From: Incurvaria masculella
Lineage: Eukaryota; Arthropoda; Insecta; Lepidoptera; Incurvariidae
Reading direction: 5' to 3'
DNA: 64,000 nt
NCBI GenBank assembly: GCA_946894095.1
Contig: OX335651.1
Location: 4,238,501-4,302,500, forward strand
The notes below the pieces were generated by a model. That model made no database searches. It had not been told where the DNA came from and worked only from the letters and a program-made list of their open reading frames with translations. Of the stretch, positions 9,584 through 21,404 are shown one piece after another (position 1 is the first letter of the stretch; the number at the start of each line of letters is the position of its first letter). Position numbers and translations under genes: made by a program.

Positions 9584-10485
9584 GGTGGGAGCTTATATTT
9601 GAGAGCGTAAATCTTTTTAAGACAAAGTCTCAACTTAGTGCAGATATGGTCTACATGAATCTTCCATGAAAAGTGGCTGTCGACTATAAGCCCTAGGTAT
9701 TTATGCTGTTCCACCACCTCGAGCAACCTGCAGCCCGCGGCGGCGCCAGCACACGGGCCACTTACATGTAAGCAGGCGTTCGAGTGTGCCTTCACCTCGA
9801 CTGCCACCTCGCTCCCAAATGACAGGTAGGGGGATCGGATGTGCATTACTTTTGTCTTCTGGCTATTCAGACCCAGTCCGTTGTCGTGGGACCATCTGAC
9901 TACATTATCGAAGTCTATCGCGAGCCTTTTGACAGCTTCACTCAGGTCTTCGTCAATTGACACGATGATGGTGTCGTCTGCGAACTGGTAAATAAGGCAC
10001 TTTCTGACCACCTGGACCATATCATTGCAGTAGATGAGATATTCGATAGGTCCCAAGCAGCTACCCTGAGCAACCCCGGAATCCATTTTGATCTCATCGC
10101 TGATCGCTCCCTTGATCTTCACTCGCGAGGGTCTGTCGTGGAGGTAGGAGGCTAGCAGTGCAAGGGCTCGCCCACGCACCCCGCTGCGTTCAAGAGCTTG
10201 TACCAGCTTATCATGGTTCAAGGTATCGAATGCGCGGCTGTAATCTATAAGGAACATCACTACATGCTTGCGTTCGTTGAGGGCGGTATTTACCTGATCT
10301 GAAAATTTTGAAAGAAGGTCGCTAGTGCTTTTCTTTGCCTGGAATCCGTATTGACACGGAGAAATAACTTTGTAAGTATTTAGGAAGCCAGTTAAATGTG
10401 AGACCAAGTATTTTTCGAAAACTTTATTTATGTTTGACAATATTGAGACTGGGCGATAATTTAGAACACTCTGTGAAATGTGCAT
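9584..10485 (-). CDS. Non-LTR retrotransposon reverse transcriptase (5'-truncated)
   Basis: RT motifs in order: NYRPVSILSNINKVFEK (fingers), FLIDYSRAFDTLNHDKL (motif A, with catalytic Asp), DSGVAQGSCLGPIEYLIY (motif B), and YQFADDTIIVS (motif C, ADD present), then WSHDNGLGLNSQKTKVM. All three catalytic Asp residues appear intact. The first residues of the open frame (MHISQSVLNYRP) replace the normal lead-in. In the adjacent frame GILLKSHAHF resembles that lead-in, so a frameshift or the truncation point lies near 10490. The protein would copy LINE RNA at a nicked target. The style is CR1/Jockey group, but the clade is not certain. It is inactivated by the insertion at 8942. Confidence 0.9.
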
Positions 10486-10499
10486 GCGATTTTAGCAAA

Positions 10500-10903
10500 A
10501 TACCCGCACAAACGAACGTGGTAGAGAACAAAAAGAACGCGCACACCAATACACGTACATACTACAATTTAACGGCTGGAATGTTTGCAATAGTTGCTGG
10601 AAGGCGGAAATTAGTTCGCTCGGGATACACTAAATAGTTGGATGAGGTAAACAGACGAGGAAGTGGGAGCTTACCACTCTGTTTGGTAGACTGCTAACAA
10701 CCAATGTTTTGTTAATGTCGATGATTTATTAAGTGACGCAACGTCAATCGTTATATTTGAATATGTTGAAGGTGTGCTTTAGTAATAAATATTATTTCTG
10801 CCTACAGAATGAATATCATACATAAGTAAGAGAAACAGCTAATTTTATTTATTTGTGTTATTTAATCTGTAGACAGAAATAATATTAATAACAACGATTG
10901 TTG
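10500..10903. other. Flanking DNA, no supported gene
   Basis: No RT similarity is seen beyond about 10500, so the LINE ends there. The remaining sequence is AT-rich and unrecognised. Confidence 0.5.
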
Positions 10904-11196
10904 TTTTTAGGGTTCCGTACCCAAAGGGTGAAAACGGAACCCTATTACTATGCCTCTGCTGTCCGTCCGTCCGTCTGTCACAGGGATGTATCTCATGAAC
11001 CGTAATAGGTAGACAGCTGAAATTTTCACATAGTGTGTATTTATTTTGCCGCTATAACAACAAATAGGTAAAATAAAAAAATATTAAAAATTAAAGAGGG
11101 GTCCCATACAAAAAACGTGATTTTTTTGTGTTAAATCTTGTAGGATGGTACGGAACCCTTCGTATGCGAGTCTGACTGGCACTTGGCCAGTTTTTT
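10904..11196 (-). mobile_element. Family C A-tract repeat, copy 4
   Basis: Full-length in minus orientation: TTTTTAGGGTTCCGTACCC, short CCGT run, CATGAACCGTAATAGG, CTTCGTATGCGAGTC, CACTTGGCCAGTTTTTT. Confidence 0.9.
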
Positions 11197-11640
11197 GTGT
11201 TTGTTGTAGAGACAGCACCATAACCACTTTAGTAATAAAGCAGTTTCTTAAAAGATATACACATTTCACAAGCAAGTGAACACGTAAACAAACAAACATG
11301 TATACACACATATCCTCACTCTCTTAGAAACAGCACATACGCAAATACTTAATTTCACTCATATTGCTTTCGCGTATTATATTACACATACGCATACTCG
11401 CCCACGCTCGTGCACACAAACCAATACCATCACCACCTCACACACACACATACCCTCGAACTCTCCCTCCATCACAAACAACCTCACACACGCATATCTC
11501 ATCCTTACACTAACATTTCTGTGCAGTATTTTTAAGCGATAGAATTCTTTATTTGGCTATTTTAAGGTAATGTGTATACAATTATGTAATATATTGTTAA
11601 TAATCTATTCTTAATGAATGAATAAATAAATAAATAAACT
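11197..11640. other. CA-rich DNA ending in an (AATA)n tail
   Basis: Pyrimidine- and ACAC-rich sequence, then TTAATGAATGAATAAATAAATA at about 11610. The tail resembles a retroelement 3' end, but no parent element is recognisable. Confidence 0.4.
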
Positions 11641-11685
11641 AAAGGTTTAAACATGCTAATTACGCTTAATTATTTAGATGTTCGT

Positions 11686-11800
11686 GAATTTGGTGCTATA
11701 CCGGGAGCTATGTTATATTGCAGGTCTTCATTGAACTGAATGGTAAACACGAACTGTTTATTTCATTCAGTCGAATCGTAACAACCCTGGGGATTAACTT
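11686..11800 (-). mobile_element. SINE body fragment, degraded
   Basis: GGTGCTATACCGGGA, TTATATTGCAGG, CATTGAACTGAATGGTAAAC match the minus-strand SINE body (GGTGCCATGCCAGGA, TTATATTGCACGG, CATTGAACTGGATGGAAAAC) at low identity. Confidence 0.55.
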
Positions 11801-13919
11801 TCCCAATCAGTAAGTGAGAAAGGATACCTGAAGCGCGGCCAGGCTCAGCGATCCAACAGTTACCCATTCAAAATCATGCCGCACCCAATGTTAGTTAACC
11901 TAGATTATAGAAAAACGAATAGAAGCTAACTCATTATTGACTTATTTGATGTCAACTTCTTTTTATTGATCGATTTTATTGTTAAACGTCAAAGAAAGCA
12001 CATGTCTCTAGATTCAATAGGAAAACCACATACTTATCATAATTTGTGGGTGGATGGGCCGTTTCGGTTGGCTTCCAGCATTTGGTCTGTGACAGCGACA
12101 TTTTTCGAAATCGAATCAAAATGGCTTACGTCCGCGCCAGCGAAATTAGAATTGACGTGGACAGATTTTGTAAAAGCATTGCAGTGTTGAATGTTTCAGC
12201 AGCTCGGAGTCTGTGTCTGGCACAGCATCGACTGCAAACAATAGTAATTGTACACTTCCGTATGTGTGGTTTTCAGGTTCCATTTACCATTTACTAGGTA
12301 AAATTACTGCACGGTATAAAAACCACTGTACAGTTTCCTGTTCATTTATATTCTAAAAACAATATTTCCAACAGCATGTGTAATCAAACATTTAGCGACA
12401 TGGATTTATCTGAACAAACATACACTGCATTTCCACATGTTTGCTGCCCGTAATAGCAGAACCTTTTGGGTCAAAAAGTAGATGGCTTTAAAGCACTTTA
12501 AAAATCGCCAAATTCGCAAAAATGTTACCTTAATTTTAAGTCCTTCTTTTTGTGAAAGAATGGCAACTGACCTCCTGGTCAGGCTTGAAGAAGGAACTTG
12601 TGATTCAGAGGCTGTACCCAGTCCATCCGGACGAAACAGAGTATAACCATTTCCGCTTACGACTACGTGTGGTTCGAGGACTGACTTGCTTCTCAGCATT
12701 TAAAATTGTGAATTCGGTCTTTCTTTCCACATTACAGTCGACATGCGAGACCCAAGAATTACTAGATAATAACTAACACTAAGCGTGCTTCATCAGCTCT
12801 CCGATTGTCTGATTCTTTAGCATGCTTCCTAAGAAAGCCTCTCTTAACATCACGCGGCAGGTGAAAAGAGAGTTGCAGGGCATTTTGCTGCAGGTGATGG
12901 ATGATATGGAACCGAATAGTCCTAATTTAGGACATGGTGTCGTATTTGGGAGTACAAGACTTGCCGTACTGGTTTACCACGGTACACATTGGTCAAACTT
13001 CTTATTAATCGTCTTTGCCTACTCTTTGATTAGACTTTGTCGCAATCATTGCGAGCTCTAGAAAGTTTTCAATAAAATATGATTACGACAATGAAACGTA
13101 TGAATAACCTTAATCTCTATTTAGCACCTTATTTAATTAACTTACTTCTGAAACTATGATACTTACTGCATTTATTTGTAAATAATCTCTTCTGACACAC
13201 TTACTTGTAGCTTCCATAAAAAATGTGGAGGCCAGAACGCTGTTATGAATTTCTATCCCTGTAATTAGAATTACCGTGCTTTTAGAGGCACAGTTTTTCC
13301 GCGCAATTTTCTCAGTATCCAAAAAACGTTATCTTTTTAATGATGACGGGAAAAAATACTTCCCAGAAAAGGTAATACACTCACTTGAAAATATCTATGC
13401 GAAAACAATAATTTCATTATGTACGTAATAACAGATTCACAATTCATGTGCCTATTTTCGTCAGCCTTTCGGGTAGCCTCCGGCCTGGCTCAGCCCGTTG
13501 ACAGTATCGGCATCACTCCTGGCGTATGCCCCTCACCCCTTGCGATCCCCTGCCCCGACGCACAGCCCTCCACCTAAAGTGGGGACGTTATAAAAAATGT
13601 ACCATCCGAGTCTGACTGACGATCTGACATACAAGGTGATACCGTTTGTGTAAGAATGTACATACCTACAAAGTCTGGAAGCCTACGCACATATAGAACG
13701 TAAAGAGCCTTTTCAAACGTTGATTGTTATCTTTTGGCTAGTGGGAATGGAAAGGTAGTCCCTCTATTAATACGTTTTATTTCATTAAACCAAATGAAAG
13801 AGTCTAGAGAGATTAAACCATCAATCAAAATACGAACACGAAACGTCACAAACTTTTGTGAGGACTATAAAAAAAGTAAGTAAAATATTCCATTGATAAA
13901 AGTATTGATATTAAAGTTG
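11801..13919. other. Intergenic DNA, no supported gene
   Basis: There are several frames of 60-100 codons on both strands, none with a recognisable domain, repeat match or start context. A GC-richer stretch at 13455-13575 is unrecognised. Confidence 0.45.
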
Positions 13920-14192
13920 AAAAAACCGGCCAAGTGCTAATCGGACTCGCACATGAAGGGTTCCGTACCATCGTACAATTCACATACACAATTCCCTTTA
14001 ATTTTTATGATTTTTTAATTTTACCTATTTGTGGTTATAGCAGCAAAATAAATACACATTCTGTTAACATTTTAGCTGCCTATCTATTACGGTTCATGAG
14101 ATACAGCCCTGTGACAGACGGGCAGACGGACGGAAAGCGGAGGCTTAGTAATAGGGTTCCGTTTTCACCCTTTGTGTACAGAAACCTATAAA
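13920..14192 (+). mobile_element. Family C A-tract repeat, copy 5
   Basis: A-run, CCGGCCAAGTGCTAATCGG (hairpin damaged), GGTTCATGAGATACAGCCC, GGGTTCCGTTTTCACCC, ending GAAACCTATAAAG. Confidence 0.85.
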
Positions 14193-14255
14193 GGTTGATC
14201 AAAAACAGTGCACCGAACCTTAGCAAACATAATGGTCTTCATTAAAGTATTCCTT

Positions 14256-14730
14256 TTAGAGAAAATTCTTACCCTGATAAAATATAAGCAGTTGAAATTC
14301 AATCGTAATAATCTGAACATTAACCCTATCCTTGGCTCATTAAACAAAACAAAGAGTATTTATTGAATATTTCAGTATAAATTAGGATCAGGCGTTATCT
14401 CGGCTAATAAAACATTTAGGTGTATTCTTGATCAGACATTTTAATACGCATTAATTTATAAATCAACTCATTAAAATTGATTAAGGTAGTTAAAAATTTC
14501 CCAACCCAGAAAAATATGATTAAAAACACATTCATCTTAATTTTAGCAATCAATTTTAGAGAAAACCCTTTACTACCTAAAATAGGGGTATTCAGTTAAA
14601 ATTAAATCCCAATAATCTAAACATTATCCCGGTCTTTGGCTCCATAAACACAACAAAGACTATTGCAGCTTTCAGTATAAATGAGGACCGGGTGTTATCT
14701 CGGCTAATAAAACATTTAGGTGTATTTGCG
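14256..14730. repeat. Diverged direct duplication, period about 305 bp
   Basis: Copy one is about 14256-14428 and copy two about 14561-14727. They share TTTAGAGAAAA, CAATAATCTAAACATTA, TTTCAGTATAAAT and the unchanged TTATCTCGGCTAATAAAACA with TTTAGGTGTATT. The two differ by many substitutions, so the duplication is old. The second copy runs into a short GC-rich patch (14730-14800). Confidence 0.7.
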
Positions 14731-15005
14731 AACGTTCGCACACAATGCGTGATCCCTCCCTACCCGCCGCGCGCCGCCCCGCCGGCGACCCACCTGAGTT
14801 GAGTGTTTATCCAATATCGCTTATTCAAATAGGACAAAAGTGGTGGGAGCCTCGGGTGATCATGTGGACGAAAATTCATCGTTATGATGGCATTTAAGGC
14901 GATTAAATTCTGGTCAAATTAACGTAACGTACCTTTGACGGCCATCAGGATATTTTCACGTAATGCTGAAAACAAAACTATCCTGTGATCAAATCGCATT
15001 TTTTT

Positions 15006-15272
15006 GAAGTGAAAACTTCTTTAGCGGCGCTGAGCACTTTTTGTTGGATGGGTAAAAACTTCCAAACTAGCGTCAGGGTCACGTGATGCTGATCGAAAAA
15101 GCGTAAGATTGAAGTGAAAACTTCTTTAGCGGCGCTGAGCACTTTTTGTTGGATGGGTAAAAACTTCCAAACTCGCGTCAGGGTCACGTGATGCTGATCG
15201 AAAAAGCGTAAGATTGAAGTGAAAACTTCTTTAGCGGCGCTGAGCACTTTTTGTTGGATGGGTAAAAACTTT
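15006..15272. repeat. 105-bp tandem repeat, about 2.5 copies
   Basis: Units start GAAGTGAAAACTTCTTTAGC at 15006, 15111 and 15216; the third stops after GGTAAAAACTT. Units one and two differ by a single base in the compared part (ACTAGCG versus ACTCGCG), so amplification is recent. Since 105 is a multiple of three, the minus strand stays open as a 35-residue peptide repeat beginning VLSAAKEVFTSILRF. I see no sign that this is translated. Confidence 0.9.
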
Positions 15273-17550
15273 TCACTTCTGCCGGCACTCCCGGAGTGCT
15301 ACCGGTGTTTTTTTTATTTAAGAAATAGTGCTCTGATCAACTGGTCACGCAGTAACAAAAACAATTTCGGAATATTGTGCGAAAATCCCTTCAAGTTTTA
15401 TAATAATTATTCCAGCTGGGGTGTTATAAAATGAATAAAAACACATTATGTATGTGTGATGTTTTCTTTCAACCTATATTAGGGGACATAATTAAGAGAA
15501 TATATAAATTTTTACTTAATCATATTTAATTTGTTCTTATCTTCTGTCAAACAAATAACAATAGGCCAATTCACGCTGATTGACTTATTCGTGGAATCGA
15601 TGAACTCAATTAAGAAGAATCCGCAAAGAAATATCCATCACAGAACACACACTAATGACATAAATGTTGCTGCCAAACTTAATTTATTGGCAGAACTGTT
15701 TAAGGAAAAGAGAAGATCAATTATAAATAAATCGTTATATTCAAATATTTTTGTCTAAATTAAGGGCTTTATTAATCTGAATAAAAAAAAATAATACAGG
15801 TTTACCAGAATTATAGATAGTTCATAATGATGAGTATATGTAATGACAATTTATTTACGTATTTTTGTTTTTAAAATATCAAATTAATATATTCAAAATC
15901 TGCATAATCCCCAAATGTATTAATATAATATAAAGTTGTAAAAAAGAAGGTAGAATTATTTCAATAACAATATTTTATTGCTGACGGCAAGTTGTTCATA
16001 AATAAATATAATTTATGATTTTAGTAGATCATTTGATATATTTTTTCCTCTTTTGAGCACAAACATTTTTTTTCTTTAACCTATTGTACCTTTAAATTTT
16101 TTTCAAACTGTATTAATCAAGCACTATTTTAATTGGTTTCATAATGGGTATCGAAATCTTTCAATATAATACATTGTTTTTCTAAGTTCTTTCATTCTTT
16201 CAACCTCAACCATAAATGCCATGACATTAAGGCTTGAATTTTATTTCGTGCCGTATTTAATAGTTCCCATATTAACATAAATCCATTCACATTTTCATCA
16301 CGAGCCATCAGTCCCAATCTCCCTCAATTAACATTAATTGCAACAGAACCCAACCAATGATCAGGCACAATTATCCACAGAAATTGATCCATATCGGAAA
16401 ATCGACGTCCGCCTTTCAACTCGACCCTTTCAAGCAGTTTTAATTACGCATTTGGACCGATTTCTTCGTCTCCAAACATTGTTCATTTCAGTGCCTGAAA
16501 CTCCATCCTGTTTTCTACCTTAACGTCTAAAGTTTACCTCTGAATTTCAATCGCCCCCTATTGAAGAAAAGTTGACTCAAGTAATGGGTATAAAGTTTGC
16601 CAGCCTCTCGAATATTTCGTTTTAGTGAATTTTAACAGCGATCGGCTGCTACACTATTGGGTATTGAGTCTTTGGCATATACTGGGGAAAGTTCGCAAGG
16701 AATTTAGCCAAAATTTAATACCTCTCTTTAGAAACTCGAATGAAGAGTTGGCATCGGGCGCATAGCTGATCCGTGCCTGTTTTAGACGTATTAGAATTTG
16801 CTTTGCGCTTTCAACGTAGAGGGTATAAACTTAAATTGGTTTTGCTAAAGTTAAAGAATCGGCTTTGATGAGCCGGAAGTTGAGTTGTCCTTGGAAAACT
16901 TTCTTAATTACACATGAATAATTATGCAAGCATTTTGTGCTCGAATGCCAATGGATTCAAAGGGCGCAGCCGCAATATTAGGATCGAGTTCTGTAAATTC
17001 AACTTAAGCCTTAAGAATGTAAAAGTCACTCGGGATTTTTTAAAAAAAATCTGTGCCCGAATAATATAGTATTTATGCAAATCTAATTGCAAACTTGATT
17101 ATAAAAAAACGCATTTTATTTCAATCACCATGCAGAGTTCCGTAGTGAATTGTAAAAATAAAAAAGTACATACACACACTCTCGTTCTCTCTCTCTTACC
17201 CTCTCACATACACTGCCACACCCTCCCCTACCTATGTAAGCCCACACACCTACTATCTATTACGTAATGTAGTGCTTTGCTATCGTCTATTAACTTTGTC
17301 TATCGAACCCTACATCCTGTTGTGCAGAATCGTATTGTTTTGCAGGATGTAGGAACCATTACGATAAAATTATCTATTGCACGATTCAAAATGCAAAAAA
17401 ATACCTCAGAATGCAAGGGCGTCGCCAGCCGATGGCGCAGGGGGGGGCAAGTTGACTTTACCTACTACAATTCATACTTTTCTCATTCTCATTGGTGAAT
17501 TCATTCGAGTTTCGACGTACGGGAATGATTGTTCAAGGCTTGAACTTCAA
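15273..17550. other. Intergenic DNA, no supported gene
   Basis: AT-rich to about 16200, then more balanced composition to 17050. Short frames only. A CT/CA-rich stretch lies at 17160-17240. The segment 17410-17450 (GGGCGTCGCCAGCC...GGGGGGGCAAG) is an inverted relative of the G-run/GGCGACGCTCTT part of the duplication that follows. Confidence 0.45.
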
Positions 17551-17553
17551 GCA

Positions 17554-18427
17554 AATCAACTCAAAGACTTAGGACTTTGGTTTCATTATATTTGGCAACT
17601 TTTTAGAATCTCTAGGGGGGGGGGGGGGGGCAGCTGCCCCTCCCTGCCCCCCTTGGCGACGCTCTTGTCAGAATGAATGTGCCTATGTTTTGGTTCTTGT
17701 GAAACGTAAAAACATTATTTTAATGTAAATTCATGTTTTATTTTTATTAAAATATCCTCGTAATTTCACGATTTGTTATCGACAGTTATTTTTTAAAACA
17801 GTTCTGTAATTCATGGAACTCTTGCTGGACTCTATTAACCCGGCTTATACCTGTTTCCACCACTTCCAGCTACAAAATTCCCAAAGTTACCTTTCGGTTA
17901 CACCATGCAAATATGCAATGTAACCGAAAGTTAGTTATTTCAGGTTACCGGAGATGGCGAAAACAGGGTTTGGTCTAGTAAAGGCGGCCTAATCAACTCA
18001 AAGACTTAGGACTTTGGTTTCATTATATTTGGCAACTTTTTAGAATCTCTAGGGGGGGGGGGGGGCAGCTGCCCCTCCCTGCCCCCCTTGGCGACGCTCT
18101 TGTCAGAATGAATGTGCCTATGTTTTGGTTCTTGTGAAACGTAAAAACATTATTTTAATGTAAATTCATGTTTTATTTTTATTAAAATATCCTCGTAATT
18201 TCACGATTTGTTATCGACAGTTATTTTTTAAAACAGTTCTGTAATTCATGGAACTCTTGCTGGACTCTATTAACCCGGCTTATACCTATTTCCACCACTT
18301 CCAGCTACAAAATTCCCAAAGTTACCTTTCGGTTACACCATGCAAATATGCAATGTAACCGAAAGTTAGTTATTTCAGGTTACCGGAGATGGCGAAAACA
18401 GGGTTTGGTCTAGTAAAGGCGGCCTTT
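17554..18427. repeat. Two-copy tandem duplication, 437-bp unit, with poly-G
   Basis: The unit starts AATCAACTCAAAGACTTAGG at 17554 and again at 17991; both copies end AAAGGCGGCCT. The copies are almost identical: one substitution (CCTGTTTCC/CCTATTTCC) and a different G-run length were noticed. Each contains a perfect hairpin CTTTCGGTTAC...GTAACCGAAAG around ATGCAAATATGCAA. The duplication is very recent or is an assembly duplicate. Confidence 0.95.
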
Positions 18428-18589
18428 TAATAGTCTTTAATCAAAGTAAGTCAGCTCTATATTCTGTCTCTAAGTTGAGCGTAAATATTCCAGTAACTTA
18501 ATTATCCAATAATCTTGTAAACTTTACAGACAAAGCTATTTACATTTTCTAATACCTTATCTTACCTATATCTTATGATAATTATTAGT

Positions 18590-18712
18590 ATTTTTTTATA
18601 TATGACGTGACATGGTTGGCTAATACCACATTACCGTCATGATATTAGTCCAACACACCTTTTGGGAACTAGATGCCATGCCAGGACCTTCCTTTTAATG
18701 TAGCTACATTGT
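18590..18712 (-). mobile_element. SINE 3' fragment
   Basis: GTGACATGGTTGGCTAATACC, GGGAACTAGATGCCATGCCA and GGACCTTCCTTTTAATGTAG match the reverse of the SINE tail. It lies head-on against the plus-strand SINE that follows. Confidence 0.75.
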
Positions 18713-18713
18713 C

Positions 18714-19020
18714 AGTCTCGGTAACCCACTGGCGCGACGCCTTGCGGCTCGATAAGATTGGTGAAGCAACGAGTGGTTGGGTTCTTATTTCAATCGTTAA
18801 TGATGGCTGTGGGTCGGATTCCACGTAAATTGGAGGTTCCCTTGCTTACTTACTAGGTGGTAGGGTTAATCCCGCCCGGATTGGTACCCAACGCTTTGAA
18901 TGAACGATGGTCGAAGCGGAAATGAAAATTGTCCATATTTATCATCCAGTTGAATGTAGCCGAGCCATATAAGGAAGTTTTTAGGCTAATATCATGAGAG
19001 TTGGTATTAGCTATCCATCG
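18714..19020 (+). mobile_element. 5S-headed SINE, diverged
   Basis: Starts GTCAGTCTCGGTAACCCACT (head strongly changed: the 5S C box is unrecognisable) and keeps the body (ACTAGGTGGTAGGGTTAATC, GAACGATGGTCGAAGCGG). About 30 bp of the tail is missing. This is an old copy. Confidence 0.75.
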
Positions 19021-19140
19021 CCAGTTAAGTACCTAAACTTACTGCCGCCATCGTTCATTAATTGCGATGGCACGAACCTGGGCGGGGTCAACCTTACCTA
19101 CAGCTCAACGTGGAATCCGAACCACGAATGACGAACGAAT
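19021..19140 (-). mobile_element. SINE body fragment, inverted
   Basis: Minus-strand SINE body: CATCGTTCATTAATTGCGAT, GGGCGGGGTCAACC, CTACAGCTCAACGTGGAATC. With the two preceding pieces it gives an alternating minus/plus/minus arrangement. Confidence 0.7.
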
Positions 19141-19640
19141 TTAATCAATTGAATGAATTACGAACTTATATGATTTTACTTTTGTATATTTAAGTCTTGT
19201 TCTTATCTATTTTCTTTATCAATGACACAAGTAAGTTAAAATAACAATGTAATTTTGATAACTGGATGACTTAAGAATTAATAAAAACGTACATTATTTA
19301 AAATATTCACGCAACCAAGATTCTGTGGCGGCTCTGCCTGGCGCCTCGGGTCATAATTTTAGAACAATGTAGCGTGTAGCGTTTCGTGAAAGTTCGTTAT
19401 TACATAATTTTAGCGGAAAGCGGCACCCAACCAAACGTTGTTTTCCTTTCATTATCTTGAAAAGAATATTTTGAAAAGAGGATAATATAAAAAAGGAGTA
19501 TTAACACTGTTACGAATCGAAATAAAATAAAGCGCAATACAAAATTACGATGAATTATTCATGAATGTTTGATTGTTCTACTAAATGACCATAAATAAAT
19601 AAAGGAGCCGTATTATTTTCGGCGAAGTCTTCCATCGAGC
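19141..19640. other. Intergenic DNA, no supported gene
   Basis: Nothing recognised. Confidence 0.5.
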
Positions 19641-19975
19641 GGCATTCATCTGCTGAGGTATTTCCGCCACGTGGGTAGTTCGCCGGCAGGTGAAATCCAT
19701 CTCCCTCACACGCACGGCTTTCACAAAGGGCAAGCGAGACGGCGCTCTCGTCGGCGTCACCATAAATCAATAACGATGCTCACTCACACAGCGGCGGGCG
19801 AGCGGAGCGGTCGTGTCGGTGCACACACATTCGCGCGAGCCGCAGACGTTATTTTGACGGGAAGCGGCTCACGTTTGGAGGTTATAGCGGGAGTTAGTCA
19901 ACCCGCAGTGCAGCCGCACTGGGGCGCAGCGCCGCGCCGCCACCGCGTCCCCGTGACACGTTGCAGCTAAGCTGC
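19641..19975. other. GC-rich island
   Basis: A unique CpG-rich block of 330 bp in AT-rich DNA. It contains CCATAAATCA (19761-19770), whose reverse TGATTTATGG resembles an Extradenticle/posterior-Hox composite site, and a CACGTG. Frames crossing it (for example 19671-19970) have Arg/His/Ala-rich translations that look compositional. It may be a regulatory element or an unannotated first exon; neither can be shown. Confidence 0.35.
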
Positions 19976-21404
19976 ACGGTGTAGCTTTGTTTTGTAGCTC
20001 GCGATTTTTTTAAATCTGGTTTAATTTCAGCATGTTTCTTCGCCATACCTTTATAAATTTCCCAAATTGATTAAATACTAATACTAACAACATTTACGTC
20101 TAATTTTTTCTTTGAGTTTAATATACAATTTATTTATTATTAGTAATGTATCAAAATAACACAATACTTAGAGATTTGTTGAGGTTTATGAAAGAAAATA
20201 ATAATTATGTTGACAATACGATGGCTAATTATCTTAGGCCTCTATAAGCTTGATTTTGTTTTCTATTTGTATTTCATGCTAATGAGGTACCTCATTTAGT
20301 ATGTAGTTTTTGTTTTATTTGTTTTGATTCTAGATTTGTCAGCAGTCTCATAAAAATAAAAATAATCATTCTGCAAGTACATACTTCCATTATGCTTTAA
20401 GCCTATATGTTTTAAAAATATTAAGTAGATTTAGCTCACTATTAATAAGGCATATTTATTCTCTTTAATATTTGTAAAATGTTTAGCACGATAAAATTAT
20501 CTAACAGCTGCCTCAAAAATGTGTAACAATTCAACTAATTAACTATTAATATAAATGGATCTAACCATTATTATGAAAATTATTAGATAACTTGCTTTAC
20601 AAAACAAATAATATTAAATGTACTCTGGTAAGGAGCTGTGATTTTAATGGATACCTTCATCAGTAAATCTCTTAGTACTTAACATAAGATGAAGTAACAT
20701 TAGGTAGTAATATTAAACCAATGTTTTCTCTTTCGGAGAAAACAAATTAATATTGCTCCAAAAATATCGATGTTTGAGAGGAAATGTGTAAAGTCCTCCG
20801 TAAGATCACGTAACGCCTAGGGTTAGGCAAACAAGCATCGCTGCACTGCATTAAAGTTCGTTTCGCTAATTTTTCGAAACTTTATTAATAGAAATTCATT
20901 TCGTATATTTTTATCTTTTATAAATTCAATATTTTAAATGAGATAAGTAGACTTTTCTGTACAGATAAACTCCCGCCACAAGCGGTGAATGTATTTATAA
21001 AATAGTTCTACATAAATGCTTCTGAAGTGTATCAATGTTCCCAGATAACTTCCCGACCTGCGCAGCGTAAGCTCTAGTGAGAGCGCGCTTCGAGGAAGTT
21101 TTTAGACTGCTCGAATTAAATATTCACTTTTGTGCCCGGTTTTATTTCAATCTTGCACGCTGCAGCGTCCACTGGGAAATTTTCAACAAAAGATAGTTCT
21201 ATGTTTGAAATGCGACGGTGAATTTTCCGAAAGTAGCGACCTACCTCAGAGCTCACGATTGTGTTGTGGAAATGTATGCGCGGTGCCTCATTTTAACTGA
21301 AATTGAATTATAAGTAAATAAATGTATTAATATGGAAACCCAGTAAACAGAGGACGCGTGATCTCTTAATAATTTCATTATTTTTAACACGATATTAGTA
21401 TATT
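19976..21404. other. AT-rich intergenic DNA, no supported gene
   Basis: No repeat from the families above is recognised, and there are no long frames. Confidence 0.5.

Noticed and set aside
19671..19970. A 99-codon host gene
   Set aside because: The Arg/His/Ala-rich translation follows from GC composition, and overlapping frames on the minus strand are also open.
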